From Chitinophaga niastensis (GTDB lineage: Bacteria; Bacteroidota; Bacteroidia; Chitinophagales; Chitinophagaceae): a stretch of DNA of 64,000 bases. A program made the translations under genes and the position numbers. A model generated the notes under the pieces. That model searched no databases. It was not told the origin of the DNA and saw only the letters and a program-made list of their open reading frames with translations. Location: positions 868,001 through 932,000 of the forward strand of contig NZ_PYAW01000003.1 of the NCBI RefSeq assembly GCF_003014755.1, given 5' to 3'. The first letter of the stretch is position 1. Every line of letters begins with the position of its first letter. Below, one piece after another: positions 45,172 through 56,800 of this stretch.

Positions 45172-47655
45172 TTATTTAGCTGTAAGCACAGTTCCGTCGT
45201 CGTTGTCGTCATCATGGATGATAGCAACCGCTTTATTCAGTTTCAGCTCAGGTGAAATTTTCAACATGCCGGCATTGGATGCAGCAGTTGCATCACGCAG
45301 TTTCACTACCACCAGTGCATCTGGTTCCTTGATACGATCATTTACCAAAGCCACCTGGATATCAGTTTCACTGAAAGCACAGTCGCCCGTGATCTTCACC
45401 ATATCGCCGTTCATGATCACATAGTCCTTACCGTAAGTAGCTGTACTGGATGAATCCACACCAAAGAAGATGTTGATATCGCTACCGGTACAATTGGTTT
45501 GTACAGATTGATCAGCTGCTTTTACCAGGATACATTTAAACATACTCACTGGTGCAGTAGCAGATTCGTTTGCATCTGTAAGCTTTACCAGCGTAATATA
45601 TGCTGCCTGATCCTGTATGTATTGAGAAGCAGAGATAGAAGTTACGTCACCGTTGTAACCAACCACCGCTTCATTTTCTGCTTTGATTTCGCTTAATACC
45701 AGTACTACGGTTTCTGCCAGCTCAAAACGATTATCGTCTTTTACTTTTACATTCAGACTTGCAGTAGTAGCACCGCTGTCAATAGCAAAAGGCGCTTTAA
45801 TGCTGCTTACAAAATCTACGCCTGGCAAGGCTGTTCCGTTACCAAATTTATACGTCAAACGTACCGGTTTAGAAGTAGCATTCACCAGCGGGGTATTATC
45901 TCTCTTAAATAATCCGGCAGAAAATACTACATCGGTATTAGGTTCAGCACCATTGCTGCCGCCAATAAATTTCACCATCGCCGGTTGATCCAGGATCGTT
46001 ACTTCACCCTTGGCTTTGGTGAGATATAATTCAGATGCATCCAATACTTCTACGTGGAAAGTTTCTTTACCTTCCAGCAGGTTATCACTCTTAATAGGTA
46101 TCTGAATAGTTTTAGAGATGATGGCGCCAGCTGCAAATTCAGAAGGAACAAAAGAAATAGTACCTTCTGTTACATCAAAGTCACTTGGACCTGCACCACC
46201 TTTATGCGGTATAGTTTTGTAATGCACGTTAACGGGCGTACGAACACCATTGCTTCTTAAAAAACCGGATAAGGTAATAGTCAGTGTAGCATTGGATAAG
46301 CCGTTCAATGGCTCAGAAACAGCAATATCATTAATAGATACGCCATGACTGATTTTGATGATACGGTTACCATCTTCATCGCCACCACCTGCTGCCAGGA
46401 TTTCGCCGGAAGGGCTCATCACCAAAGAAGCCAGCGAGGTTTTAGCATCGTATTTACCCAGCTGTTTGTCGAACATCATTTCGCCATCAGGGGTCAGTTT
46501 AATTAAGCGATAACCTTCTTTGGTTACCACACACATCTCATCTTCTTCAGTGAGTAAAAGATGCTGGAAAACAGAACCTACATTCTTATTTACCACCATA
46601 GTGCCATCAGGCAGCAGTTTCACCACTTTACCGGTGTTAGCGCCGATGTTACCACCCGCAGCTACTACCTTACCGTTCTTGCCTACTTCAAGCGCATACA
46701 GTGCTGCATCTACTTCTTTATTAAATAACTCGGTGCCATCAGGACGTAACTTAACAATACGACCTTTATCTTTTTCTTCTGCACAGGCAAAGATCTGACC
46801 GAGGTCGTTCACTTTCATGGCATTAAATTTACCATCTACTGTGCTGTATTCTTTATCAAATACAACCTGACCTTCCGCATTCACTTTAGCAATACGGCTG
46901 GCGTTGCCTGTACCATAAGCGCCTCCGCCCATAGCCAGTACAGCACCGTCTTCCAGTAACAGCATCTTTTCAAAAGTAGCACCTGGTTTACCGAAAGAAA
47001 GCTCGTATTGTTTTTCTCCCTTACCATCTACTTTTACCATGTATGCCTTGCCCTGTCCATCGCCTACATCACCACCAACGGCAATAATGTTTTCATCTTC
47101 ATCAATCAGCACATTTGTAAATACATTATGTGCACCAAAACCTTTGTCAAATTCAACTTTACCATCGGGCGACATTTTGGTGATGCGTGCCTGTGCAGGC
47201 TTGCTACCATCTACCCCAACAGTAATATAATTACCATGACGATCTGTAATAATCTTTGTAAAATAGCCACCTTGGCCATTTCCAATACTCTTATCAAATA
47301 CCACTTCGCCGGTAGCCGATAAGCGGGTAATACGGGCATTGCCATAAGCAATGGTACCACCACCTACTGCCACCAGTTCATTTTTAGGCAGTAAAAGCAG
47401 ATCCTGGTAGGCTACCAATCCGCCTTTATTCAATTTGGCATTATAAATAAGATTTCCTGTAGCAGATAATTTGGTAATACAACCATTATCTGATCCGCCG
47501 CCGATAGCAACAATAGCGTTGTTCTCCGCAATAGCCAGTTTCTTATACTGGTTTTTGGGAGCACTAAAACTCTTGTTGAACACAACAGGCATTTCCTGTG
47601 CGAAGGTTTGTGTACCTATCGCCAGTAAAAGCATTAGTGAAGCAATTTTGTTCAT
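45172..47655 (-). CDS. Secreted beta-propeller plus Calx-beta protein
   Basis: An 827-residue exported protein. After the signal peptide (MNKIASLMLLLAIGTQTFAQ) come about ten 35-45-residue repeats (to about residue 440) of the kind DGxxxFDKxxG...LLxxxxxxAVGGG, resembling delta-60/propeller blades, then three Calx-beta-like domains (about 455-810) with acidic calcium-site motifs (LEGKETFHVEV, ELAETVVLVLSE, EPDALVVVKL, IIHDDDND). There is no T9SS C-terminal sorting domain, so export beyond the periplasm is unclear. The frame is open to 47706, but that would overlap the upstream gene; ATG 47655 gives a clean signal. It is the last gene of the T9SS operon, 31 bases after the PorE-like gene. Confidence 0.85.
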   Translation of the reverse strand: MNKIASLMLLLAIGTQTFAQEMPVVFNKSFSAPKNQYKKLAIAENNAIVAIGGGSDNGCITKLSATGNLIYNAKLNKGGLVAYQDLLLLPKNELVAVGGGTIAYGNARITRLSATGEVVFDKSIGNGQGGYFTKIITDRHGNYITVGVDGSKPAQARITKMSPDGKVEFDKGFGAHNVFTNVLIDEDENIIAVGGDVGDGQGKAYMVKVDGKGEKQYELSFGKPGATFEKMLLLEDGAVLAMGGGAYGTGNASRIAKVNAEGQVVFDKEYSTVDGKFNAMKVNDLGQIFACAEEKDKGRIVKLRPDGTELFNKEVDAALYALEVGKNGKVVAAGGNIGANTGKVVKLLPDGTMVVNKNVGSVFQHLLLTEEDEMCVVTKEGYRLIKLTPDGEMMFDKQLGKYDAKTSLASLVMSPSGEILAAGGGDEDGNRIIKISHGVSINDIAVSEPLNGLSNATLTITLSGFLRSNGVRTPVNVHYKTIPHKGGAGPSDFDVTEGTISFVPSEFAAGAIISKTIQIPIKSDNLLEGKETFHVEVLDASELYLTKAKGEVTILDQPAMVKFIGGSNGAEPNTDVVFSAGLFKRDNTPLVNATSKPVRLTYKFGNGTALPGVDFVSSIKAPFAIDSGATTASLNVKVKDDNRFELAETVVLVLSEIKAENEAVVGYNGDVTSISASQYIQDQAAYITLVKLTDANESATAPVSMFKCILVKAADQSVQTNCTGSDINIFFGVDSSSTATYGKDYVIMNGDMVKITGDCAFSETDIQVALVNDRIKEPDALVVVKLRDATAASNAGMLKISPELKLNKAVAIIHDDDNDDGTVLTAK

Positions 47656-47686
47656 TTGTAATAGTTTGATATACGCAAAAAAATAG

Positions 47687-49864
47687 TTAGAGTATTTTAA
47701 TTTCACACCTCCTGTTCACCCCTTGCAGCTGTATAAACATATCCCTGTCCGATTCAAGGTTATGCTGGTTTGCAACCAATACGGGGCGGGTAGATCCGAA
47801 ATAATTGATCCTGATCTTGTCTGCATCCACACCTCTGCTCAGCAAACATTCCTGTATATATACCGCGCGATTTTTTGATAATGCCAGGTTGTACTTTTCA
47901 GTTCCTATTGTATCAGTATGACCACTTACAATGATGATCCGGTGTGGATTGGCTTTCCACAACTGGAAGATAGAGTCGAGCTTGCGCCACTCCTGGTCTT
48001 GCGGTACATAAGAATTCAGGTCATAATAAATAGCACCGGGTACCCGCCACAACTTGCCGGTAGCTTTCCTGGTGCTGTCGTGTTGCTGTGTGTAAGTGAT
48101 GCTGTTATCAGGCTGACCGATATATTTTACGGAAGGTGCATTTCCATTGCTAACGCCCTGTTGCCAGGACATTTCCTGCGGATGACTGTTGGCAGCCTGG
48201 CTGGCAAATGCCGGAACAGCCATACTGTTGGCTACTGCAGGAGCAGCCATAGCGGTATTGGAAGGTGTACTTGTTTGCCAGGGAATCATTTCCGGTGAGC
48301 TGTTGGGCGTATCATTGGAATACTCCACAATCTTACGCTCCGGACTAACGGCAACGGCTACTTCTTTTACAGGCATCAATACAGCACTATCCACCTTCTT
48401 TTCCACAGGCAGATTATCATATTGTTTGCTACCTATTAAAGTCAGCTGCTGACGGCTATCCGCCTGATTCATGGTATAAGGCACTTTATCATCATCTTTT
48501 ACCGGTTTGCCATTAGGCAGATCCAGTTGTTTCAAAGGATTTTTCTTCAGATTTAATACATAGATATGATCATTATCGTGCGCACCTGAACGATCTGACG
48601 TAAAATATAACAGCTGTCTGTTCTCATCCAGCACCGGATTCAGGTCATCAAACTGCGTATTCACCGGGTAAGGCAAGTGTACGATGCCTTCCTTAGGATC
48701 TTTAATATTGATCATGTATATGTCCAGTCCACCAAAGCCACGAAGACCGTTAGAGGAGAAGAATAACTTATCGCCAACCACAAACGGATACAATTCATTT
48801 CCGTTCGTATTTACCTCAGGGCCCATATTCACAGGCGTTTTCCAACGTTTTTCTTCTTTATCCCAGTCGGAGTAATAAATATCTGTACCACCCTGACCGC
48901 CAGGCATATCGGATGCAAAGTACAAACGTTTACCGTTAGGTGCAACTGATGGGTGCAGGAAAGAGTAAGAATCTGCATTTTTTCCCAGCTTCACCGGTAC
49001 CGGTTTGCTCCATTGATCATGATCAGGCTGGTAAATAGCAAATAATAGCTGGGTACCATTGTTATAATTGATATAGGAATTCTTCTCATTCTTCACATCC
49101 GTAAAACGGTTGGAAGTATAAATAACCCGTTGTCCGTTATCAAAAAAAGAAGCAGGACCCACCTGCAATACACCGCGTAAACTGCTACTGAAAGGTTCAA
49201 CACCATCTTCCGAAATCATATATAATTTGGAATTGGTGTAAAAGGATTGCGCTTCATTCTTCTTAATATCATTGGAAAGAAACACCACATCATTACGATA
49301 TAATGCCAGTCCGTACTGATATCCCGGGAGGTTCAACCGCAAGCTGTCTACCTTTATATTCTCCATTGAGTCGCGGTTAAAGAAGGTATAGTAATCCTTC
49401 AGAGATTCCTGCAGATTGGAGAAACGGGCATTGTTCTTATAGTTATTGGCATATACCTCGCTGATCTCTTTAGCCCTGATAACCCTGCCGGTGCGTTTCA
49501 GCAAATCGATGTAGTTAGTTACATCCGTTACCAGTACATCTTTTGCTGGTTTGTACAGCAACTCATCATACAGGCTGATTGTTTTTTCAAACTGCCTGGT
49601 TTCAAAGTATATGCGTGCCAGTTGTAGTTTAGCCCTACGGGATACATCCTCCGCACTTCCATTATTAATTACTTCTGTACACAAAGCGATCGCTCTATCA
49701 TACTCCTGTCTTTTGTACAGGCGCTCTGCTCGTTTTACCTTCGCCATACTACCCAAGCCCCCAATTTGTACATGATCTTTTATAAAACCGCAAGAAACAA
49801 AGAGGGAAACAATGCTCAGGAAAAGTATGAGGTATTTGAAATTGAATTTTCGCATACGATTCAT
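47687..49864 (-). CDS. PorE-like OmpA-family lipoprotein of type IX secretion
   Basis: A 725-residue lipoprotein (SLFVSC, Cys25). TPR-like helices (about 40-150: AERLYKRQEYDRAIALC) are followed by WD40-like PD40 repeats (about 290-470: RLYFASDMPGGQGGTDIYY, LFFSSNGLRGFGGLDIYM, LLYFTSDRSGAHDNDHIY), a variable Pro/Ala/Ser linker, and a C-terminal OmpA domain that binds peptidoglycan (IIIVSGHTDTIG, LALSKNRAVYI, IRINYFGSTRP). That order is the one described for PorE of the T9SS. It sits 10 bases after PorP/SprF, as expected for a T9SS-associated pair. Confidence 0.88.
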   Translation of the reverse strand: MNRMRKFNFKYLILFLSIVSLFVSCGFIKDHVQIGGLGSMAKVKRAERLYKRQEYDRAIALCTEVINNGSAEDVSRRAKLQLARIYFETRQFEKTISLYDELLYKPAKDVLVTDVTNYIDLLKRTGRVIRAKEISEVYANNYKNNARFSNLQESLKDYYTFFNRDSMENIKVDSLRLNLPGYQYGLALYRNDVVFLSNDIKKNEAQSFYTNSKLYMISEDGVEPFSSSLRGVLQVGPASFFDNGQRVIYTSNRFTDVKNEKNSYINYNNGTQLLFAIYQPDHDQWSKPVPVKLGKNADSYSFLHPSVAPNGKRLYFASDMPGGQGGTDIYYSDWDKEEKRWKTPVNMGPEVNTNGNELYPFVVGDKLFFSSNGLRGFGGLDIYMINIKDPKEGIVHLPYPVNTQFDDLNPVLDENRQLLYFTSDRSGAHDNDHIYVLNLKKNPLKQLDLPNGKPVKDDDKVPYTMNQADSRQQLTLIGSKQYDNLPVEKKVDSAVLMPVKEVAVAVSPERKIVEYSNDTPNSSPEMIPWQTSTPSNTAMAAPAVANSMAVPAFASQAANSHPQEMSWQQGVSNGNAPSVKYIGQPDNSITYTQQHDSTRKATGKLWRVPGAIYYDLNSYVPQDQEWRKLDSIFQLWKANPHRIIIVSGHTDTIGTEKYNLALSKNRAVYIQECLLSRGVDADKIRINYFGSTRPVLVANQHNLESDRDMFIQLQGVNRRCEIKIL

Positions 49865-49874
49865 GATTTACAAT

Positions 49875-50789
49875 TTAGAAATAACGCGGTGCAACCACTT
49901 TCCATTTAGACCAGCTAAACCGATAGTTAACCATCAACTCATGAGATACCGTTTGTGCACCTTTAAGATTCGACTGCATAGGTGTATCATATGAATAACC
50001 TATCTGAAGATTTTTAGTAGCCTGTACCTGTACTAAACCGGTAACTGTTTTTTCAGAGCGCCATGAGGCTCCCAGCCATACCAGGTTTTTCAGGAGTATA
50101 TTAGCATTAAGATCATACTGAAAACCTGCTCCCTTCACCGCACGCAGCAATACGTTCGGCTTCAGTTTCACATCATTATTAATAGTGATGAGATAACCGG
50201 TCTGAACGTAATAATGCGATTCTACTACTACTTTATTCACACTGTTCCCCATATCAAAACTTTTGAAAGTAGGTGATGCCAGTCCAATAAAAAAGCGATC
50301 CGTGAAAATCATAAAACCAAATCCCACATCCGTTTTCCAGTAGCTCTGATTGTGTGCAAATGCCGGATCGGTGGTAGAAAGTGAGCTGTTATCTTCCCGG
50401 AACTGTGCCATTCCACCTTTGATCCCCATCGCCAGGTAAATTTTCTCATTGAGCTTTACCCGCTGGGAAACGTTGAAGTTGACAGCCGTTTGTGAGTTCA
50501 CCGTAATTTTTTCGTTCATCAGCGATACACCGAAACTTGTATTGGTAGCTTTTATTGGTGTATAAAAAGAAGCAGTAGCCGTTTTAGGTGCACCGTCCAC
50601 TCCTACCCACTGGTTACGACCCACCGCAGTAAGACTGGATGACTCGTCCATAGATGGATAAGCCGGATTGATAACCATCCCGTTAAACATATACTGAGAG
50701 TACAGCGGTTCCTGTTGTGCCCGCGCCTGCAAGCAACAACACCAGCATAATATAGCAACCCCTAAAGCTTTCATAAGACGCTTTTTCAT
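49875..50789 (-). CDS. PorP/SprF-family type IX secretion membrane protein
   Basis: A 304-residue outer-membrane barrel. After the signal peptide, the mature part starts QEPLYSQYMFNGMVINPAY, the family signature, and ends with barrel strands (ELMVNYRFSW). PorP/SprF proteins are needed for secretion of cargo with type B C-terminal domains, and dedicated copies are often encoded directly beside their cargo, as here: it lies 56 bases after the giant type B adhesin gene. Confidence 0.95.
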   Translation of the reverse strand: MKKRLMKALGVAILCWCCCLQARAQQEPLYSQYMFNGMVINPAYPSMDESSSLTAVGRNQWVGVDGAPKTATASFYTPIKATNTSFGVSLMNEKITVNSQTAVNFNVSQRVKLNEKIYLAMGIKGGMAQFREDNSSLSTTDPAFAHNQSYWKTDVGFGFMIFTDRFFIGLASPTFKSFDMGNSVNKVVVESHYYVQTGYLITINNDVKLKPNVLLRAVKGAGFQYDLNANILLKNLVWLGASWRSEKTVTGLVQVQATKNLQIGYSYDTPMQSNLKGAQTVSHELMVNYRFSWSKWKVVAPRYF

Positions 50790-50845
50790 AGGTATCAGCT
50801 TAAATATTTTTTCAAAATCATCTTACTAAATAATTCGTACATCCG

Positions 50846-53800
50846 TTAACGTTTTATCACAATAAACCCTGTGTAACGCTCTGTCTTCCCACCATCCGTC
50901 CATATAGTTATACTATAGAAATAAGAACCGTCCGGTACATCTACTCCTACCTGACCACCCGCATTAGAGCGACCGTTAAAATTGTTGGATCTGTTATTAT
51001 AGTTGGCGGTCTTAAATACAGTACCTCCCCAACGGTTGAAAACAACGACTTCATTATGCGGATACTTGTTGATATTTTTAATATACATCAGCTCATTACC
51101 CATTCCATCTCCATTAGGCGAAATAGCGGGACTTACCTGTATTTTACCTTTATCATCATCCTGCCAGTGTCTGTCTGTAATGTACTGGGATACTGAATCC
51201 GGCACACCATCACCATTGGAATCACACAGTTTGCAATAAGGGTCATCATTTAATATTACACCGGTAGCTGCAACAGGTGCTTTTGCCACCGGAACATTTT
51301 GTCCGGATGGTACCGTCATTGACACCAGTTTTACATCAAATTTTCTATTCCTTTCAAATGAAAGCACCTTAACCGGGAAGGTACCAGTAGTCTGACCCGC
51401 AGCCACGGTGAGTTGTTTGTTGCTGTTATCAAAATCAACTCCCGGCGTAGCATCATACAGTTTGAAACTATATGGCAGCGTAGTTGTAGCAGCGCCGAAG
51501 TCATAGTTTACAGTAACAGCGCGGGAACTCTTACGATTGAATGTAAGACCGAATGAGAGTGTATTGCTTACGCCTTCTCTAACCGAATCTATATTTGTTG
51601 AAAACGAAACCGCCAATGAATCATTATCCAGTATAATCACATTTGGATCCGGCGCGTGTCCGTGTACATAAGGCGGTGTATTGCTATCCGACTGATAAGG
51701 CAATACATTGAGTTTCAGGAATCCATTGTCATCATTAACATCGTTATCAGCCACTGTAGCTGTAAATGTATGTTGCAGCTGACCGGCAGGTAACATGATA
51801 ATCACGCCATCACTTGCAGGCAGGCCTTCCGACAAGGTTACATTCCTTATTGCATCGTGGTCCAATTTGATATGTACCGGTAAATCAACAGGGGATGTTC
51901 TGGCAGCTTTCATGGTAATTTGTACACTTCCTCCCTCTGTAACATTAGGCGATGCTGCCAACAGGTCAATTTTAATTGCTCCGTTGTCCTGTATAATTAC
52001 CTCTGCGGCTGCATTTGGTCCTGTTTGCCATACTACACCGGCGATATTACTACTAACACTTTGCAGTTGCAGATCCACTGTCAGATCGTCTCCTGAAAGG
52101 TTTTTCTTCAACTGCACCACCTTTGTTGTTAATCCGTTTTGCCCTGCAGGGATGATTAAAGAACCGGAAAGTTTCGTGTAATCATTATCCGGGGTAGCAG
52201 AACCAGCAATGCTGTAATTAACTACTACATCTTTAACAGCAGTAAGCCTGGTATCAGTGAACCTTACCCGGAAAGACCCGTCTTTTCCTACACCTGTAGC
52301 ATCTGCTATCTTTTCTATTATCACTTTTCTGTCTTCCGCTTTCTGTCCGCTATTATTACTTTCATCATCATGCACTAATACTTTTAGTGTATCCTGATCA
52401 TTTACATTAAATACATAATTCTTACCAAACCGTTTCATCTGCGCCAGCATCAGTGACACAGCGATTTGTTCATCCCCCTCAATCACAAAATTATCTATCA
52501 CATTAACGGGAATGCTTACACTGTTTTTACCAACAGGTATCACCGCTGATGTTTGTATAGGGGCAAAGTTGGTAGCACCTGCAATGTTGCTTACATAAAA
52601 TACCACTTTCACATCTGCAGCTGCCGTGCTGGTACCAGGGAATTTAATCAGGAACGAGCCATTGGTGGCAGGTTCTGCGGCATCTGTACCTTTTTGCAGT
52701 TGCACACTCATATTGCCGGATTCAGGGATGAGCAACATTCCGGGTTGTTGAATAGTATAACCAGGTGTTACTAATTGTGCTACAAACTGCACCTGCTCAT
52801 CTCCTTCCAGTATGTTATCATAAATCACATGCAGTTGCTGGATCATACTGTGTTGTCCTGCCTTTAATGTAACCTGGGCAGGTAACCCGGAATAATCCGA
52901 AGCATCAGCAGTAGAAGCGACAGCATCCCTAGAAATATTTATAATAATGTCATCTGTAGAAGTGATCTGATCATTGATAAAACCAAAGGTCACAGCAGTG
53001 TTGCTACCTTCATGGATCACCGCAGAATCGATGCGCATTTCTACTCTCAGGTTGGAAGGATCCAGGTGAGTAGCATCATCTATAATTACATCCAGGCTAT
53101 CCGCTTTCATACCCGTGAAAGTTTGCGGAGTAGCTACAATCCTTAACAGTTCTGATTTTTCGAGTATAAAATCTGTTTTGGCAGTGAATGTGAATGTCTG
53201 AGATGTTTGTCCTACCGGTATTATTACTACAGAAGGTAACCCTGTAATATCGCTAGCATTTGCCACTGAGGCAGCGCTTAATGTTAATCCAACAGAAAAA
53301 GGTTTGCTGGAAGTAACACCCGGTGCCAATGAAACACTTGCTGTATAGGTATTTCCTTCGAGTACATGTGTGCCGGGAGTAACCGCGATGAGATGTATAT
53401 ATCCTGTTGCAGGATTATCGCGTGTTTTGTCATGAATAATAATGGTGGTATCCTTTACAACAGCACTATTGAAAACCGGATCTGTAACAGTACCTTTTAA
53501 TATCACCGTTTGATCATCTTCCAGGATCATATCTGCCACCGCATATAATTTCACCGGGGAAGCCGTTTCGTTGTCACCTTTCAGAATAGTTATAGATGCA
53601 GGCAATGCAGTGTGATCTGTTGCCAAAGCAGTAGAAGCTGCACCCTTATCTATTTTCACAGCAATGGGCTGACCCGCCTGCAAACCATTTGGCAGCTGTA
53701 CAGATAATATAGTGGGCACGCCACCTTCATCAATAGCAGCCAGCGAACTTTTTATGATAATAGGGCCAGGCAGCGGATATTGAGAAGGATCATCATTGAT

Positions 53801-56800
53801 AACAATATTGGAAATATTTACCTGGTAAGGATCAATAGGATCTGAAGCGGTACCGGTAAACTGAATTGTTTCAGGACCCTCTGTAAAGTTGTCGTGCTTA
53901 ATTACTAATGGTGTAGTAGTATTGTTTCCGCTACTAAAAGTAGTGGTTACTGCCAGCGTGTAATCAAGGCCTGCTTCTGCTGTTCCACCGGTTTGTGGAA
54001 TATTAACAGTAATAGGAACTTCGGTAGTAACACCTGCCGGTAAACTGAAAGTCATGTTACCCAGATCACCTTCTGTCAGCGGCGACGGTTTAAATGTTGT
54101 TGCTGTTATTATCCGGTTATTAGGATCTGTACGTGTGAGGTCCTTGATATGCAGCGACAGATTATTTACTGTATAGTGTATGTTGGATGTGGTAGTAGCG
54201 GAGCTCAGCAATGTTAAAGACTCATCTTTTTCCAACACCATATCCGAAAGCGCTTTTACCACATCAAAGGTGGCGGTTTGCGTTCCGGGTGTTAAATGCA
54301 AAGGAGTATTGATTAAATTATAATCAAGTGCTGCTGTAGCTTCGGATGCTGCATCTGCACTCAGGTTGATATAAATATCTTTTGCAGATGCATACGGTAT
54401 ACTTACCGTAATTTTTGCAGTCTGCCCTTCTGGTATCAATGTCATGTCAGGAGTCAACGTAATATTTTTGGCTCCTGGTTGATTGATAGTATTATCTTTT
54501 ATGAAGATGGTATCATTGGTAGTCCCCATGTTTGGATCACCGGAATTTCCCTTCATGATAACATAGGCATCATCGTCCAGTATGTTATTGGTAGTTGTAT
54601 TCAAAGGTATAGCAGCTGTGCCATTGCCTTTGGTAGCAGGAATAGTAACGGTTGCAGGCAAAGAAGTATATCTGCCGGCTCCTGCAGTGGATGCCACATC
54701 TTTGGTAAGCGCAATCACAATATCCTTACCGGCAATCCAGCTATTAGGCAATGTAGCCGTAAGCGTACTACTGGCACCTTCCAAAACGGGGTCTGGTGTG
54801 CTGCTCAAAATAATAGTAACCGGATATTGTGCATCCTTAATAGTAAAATCCAGACCTGGTACCGGTGTAATGGTGTATGGAGTACTATAGGCATCACTAA
54901 CCCCCGGAGCTAAATGAATATTTTCAGGTCCTTCCACCAGCATATCCGGTAAAATATTAAGCAATGCTGTACCTGCACCGGAAGGTCCGTTTAGTATTAC
55001 AGCAGCAGGTAAATTGTAATCTGCATTACGTGTAGCCGTTCCTGTTGTATTTGATAAATCTACTGTAATCGGTATTTCAGTAGTAACACCGGCAGGTAAG
55101 GTAAAGTTAACAGGCGTACTGGTGGGGTTGCCCACTTCATTCAACGCTGTATTAAGCGCGGAGAATGTCAGCAAAGTATTGGCAGGATTTCTCCTGGTAA
55201 GATCATTAATTACCAGACTAGCATCTCCTACCTGGTAGCCGGTGGCAGCACCGGATATATTTAAGATCTCATCTTTCTCAATAATAAGATCACTGATGGC
55301 ATTGATAACAGTATACTGCGTGGTAGCGGAAGTTGTATTTTTGGGCAGTGTGATAGCTGTTTGCAAAAATCCAAAATCACTATTACTAGCTTCCGTACCA
55401 ACACTGTTTTTAGTAAGCGCGATAGAAATATCTTTTGCAGATGTATAACCAACTGGCAGCGCTATTTTAAAACGGGTACTATCCCCTTCATTAAGAGGAG
55501 TTGTTACCGCCGTGAGCGTAAGTTTTTTCTGGCTTACATCTGTTTGATCATTAATTGTCAGTGTTACACTACTACCTACAGTAATGCCAGTTTGCAGCGA
55601 ACTACCATCTACAATCAGATCGCGGGTATCATCAAATACCTTGTTGGCTGTTGCACTGAAAAAAATGTGGTTGGAAGCCAATGCATCCTTTACAATGGTA
55701 ACACTAGCAGGAAATGGTACATAGCTGCCCGGAAGAGCGGTAGAGGCGCTTCCTGCAGCCAGGTTAATGGTAATAGGAATTTCAGTAGTCAGCCCTGTTG
55801 GCAGTTCTGCCCAGAACTCTGCTCCGGGGGTATCTCCTTCGTTAGTACTGGTTACCGGAAGATGTAAAGTAATAGGATTCTTTAATGGCAGATCACCATC
55901 TATGATACTGATCGAAAATGGTGCAGCCGTAAAAGCAGTAGGCGTACCATCTGAACCTGCTGCTGAGAGTACCAGTGTTTCATCTCCCTCAATACGTTGA
56001 TCTGCTATCAAACTGAGATTAACAGGAAACGAATGATCAGTGATAGTACCAGTGGAAGGTAGCAGCTTATAATCTGCCACTGCCGTGGCTACTCCTGATA
56101 GTTGACTGATATTTACGGTAATAGGAATAAGCGTAGTTACCCCGGTTGGTAAACTAACATTCAATACGCCGGCATTACCTTCTTTAAAGGAGGTAAAAGC
56201 CGGATCAGGTACCAGTGAAATAATCAGGTTTTCAGGATGGTTCCTGGTATCATCAGTAATATTAATTGGGGTACTTGTAGTTGTTTGTGCCTGCCCCATC
56301 ACTACTGCGTCTACCTTAAACTTCAGTATTTGTGTTGGCTCCAGTATTTTATCTGCAACTGCTGTGATATTAATGTCTGCGTCGTGACCACCAGCAGGAA
56401 TCAATACCTTGGCAGGCAGGGTATAATCCGCTGCAGTAGCAGTAGTTCCTGCCACGGTGGTGAGTGTTACCCAGGTGTCTTCTGAAACGGTAACGGTACC
56501 GGGTAAACTTACTTTGCCGGTGACGGTATTTCCTTCGTTGATACTGGCGGGTACCATAAGTGTGAGCGTTCTGTCTTCATCATCTCTGATCGTATATTTA
56601 CAGGTAGTAGCAGCACCAATACTTACCAAACCAAGACTACTGCACACAGGGGGCACCAATTCAAATGTAACATCCCTGTTATATTGTAGTATATCATTTC
56701 CATGGATGATTACATTTTGAAGAGCAATTGTTTGCCCTGCTGTATATGTACCTGCCGGAATCATATATCCCGGCTCAAAATCATAATCTGTTCCCTGAAC

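Noticed and set aside
45172..47655. Propeller/Calx-beta protein as a T9SS cargo
   Set aside because: The C-terminus (IIHDDDND then GTVLTAK) shows neither a type A nor a type B sorting domain.
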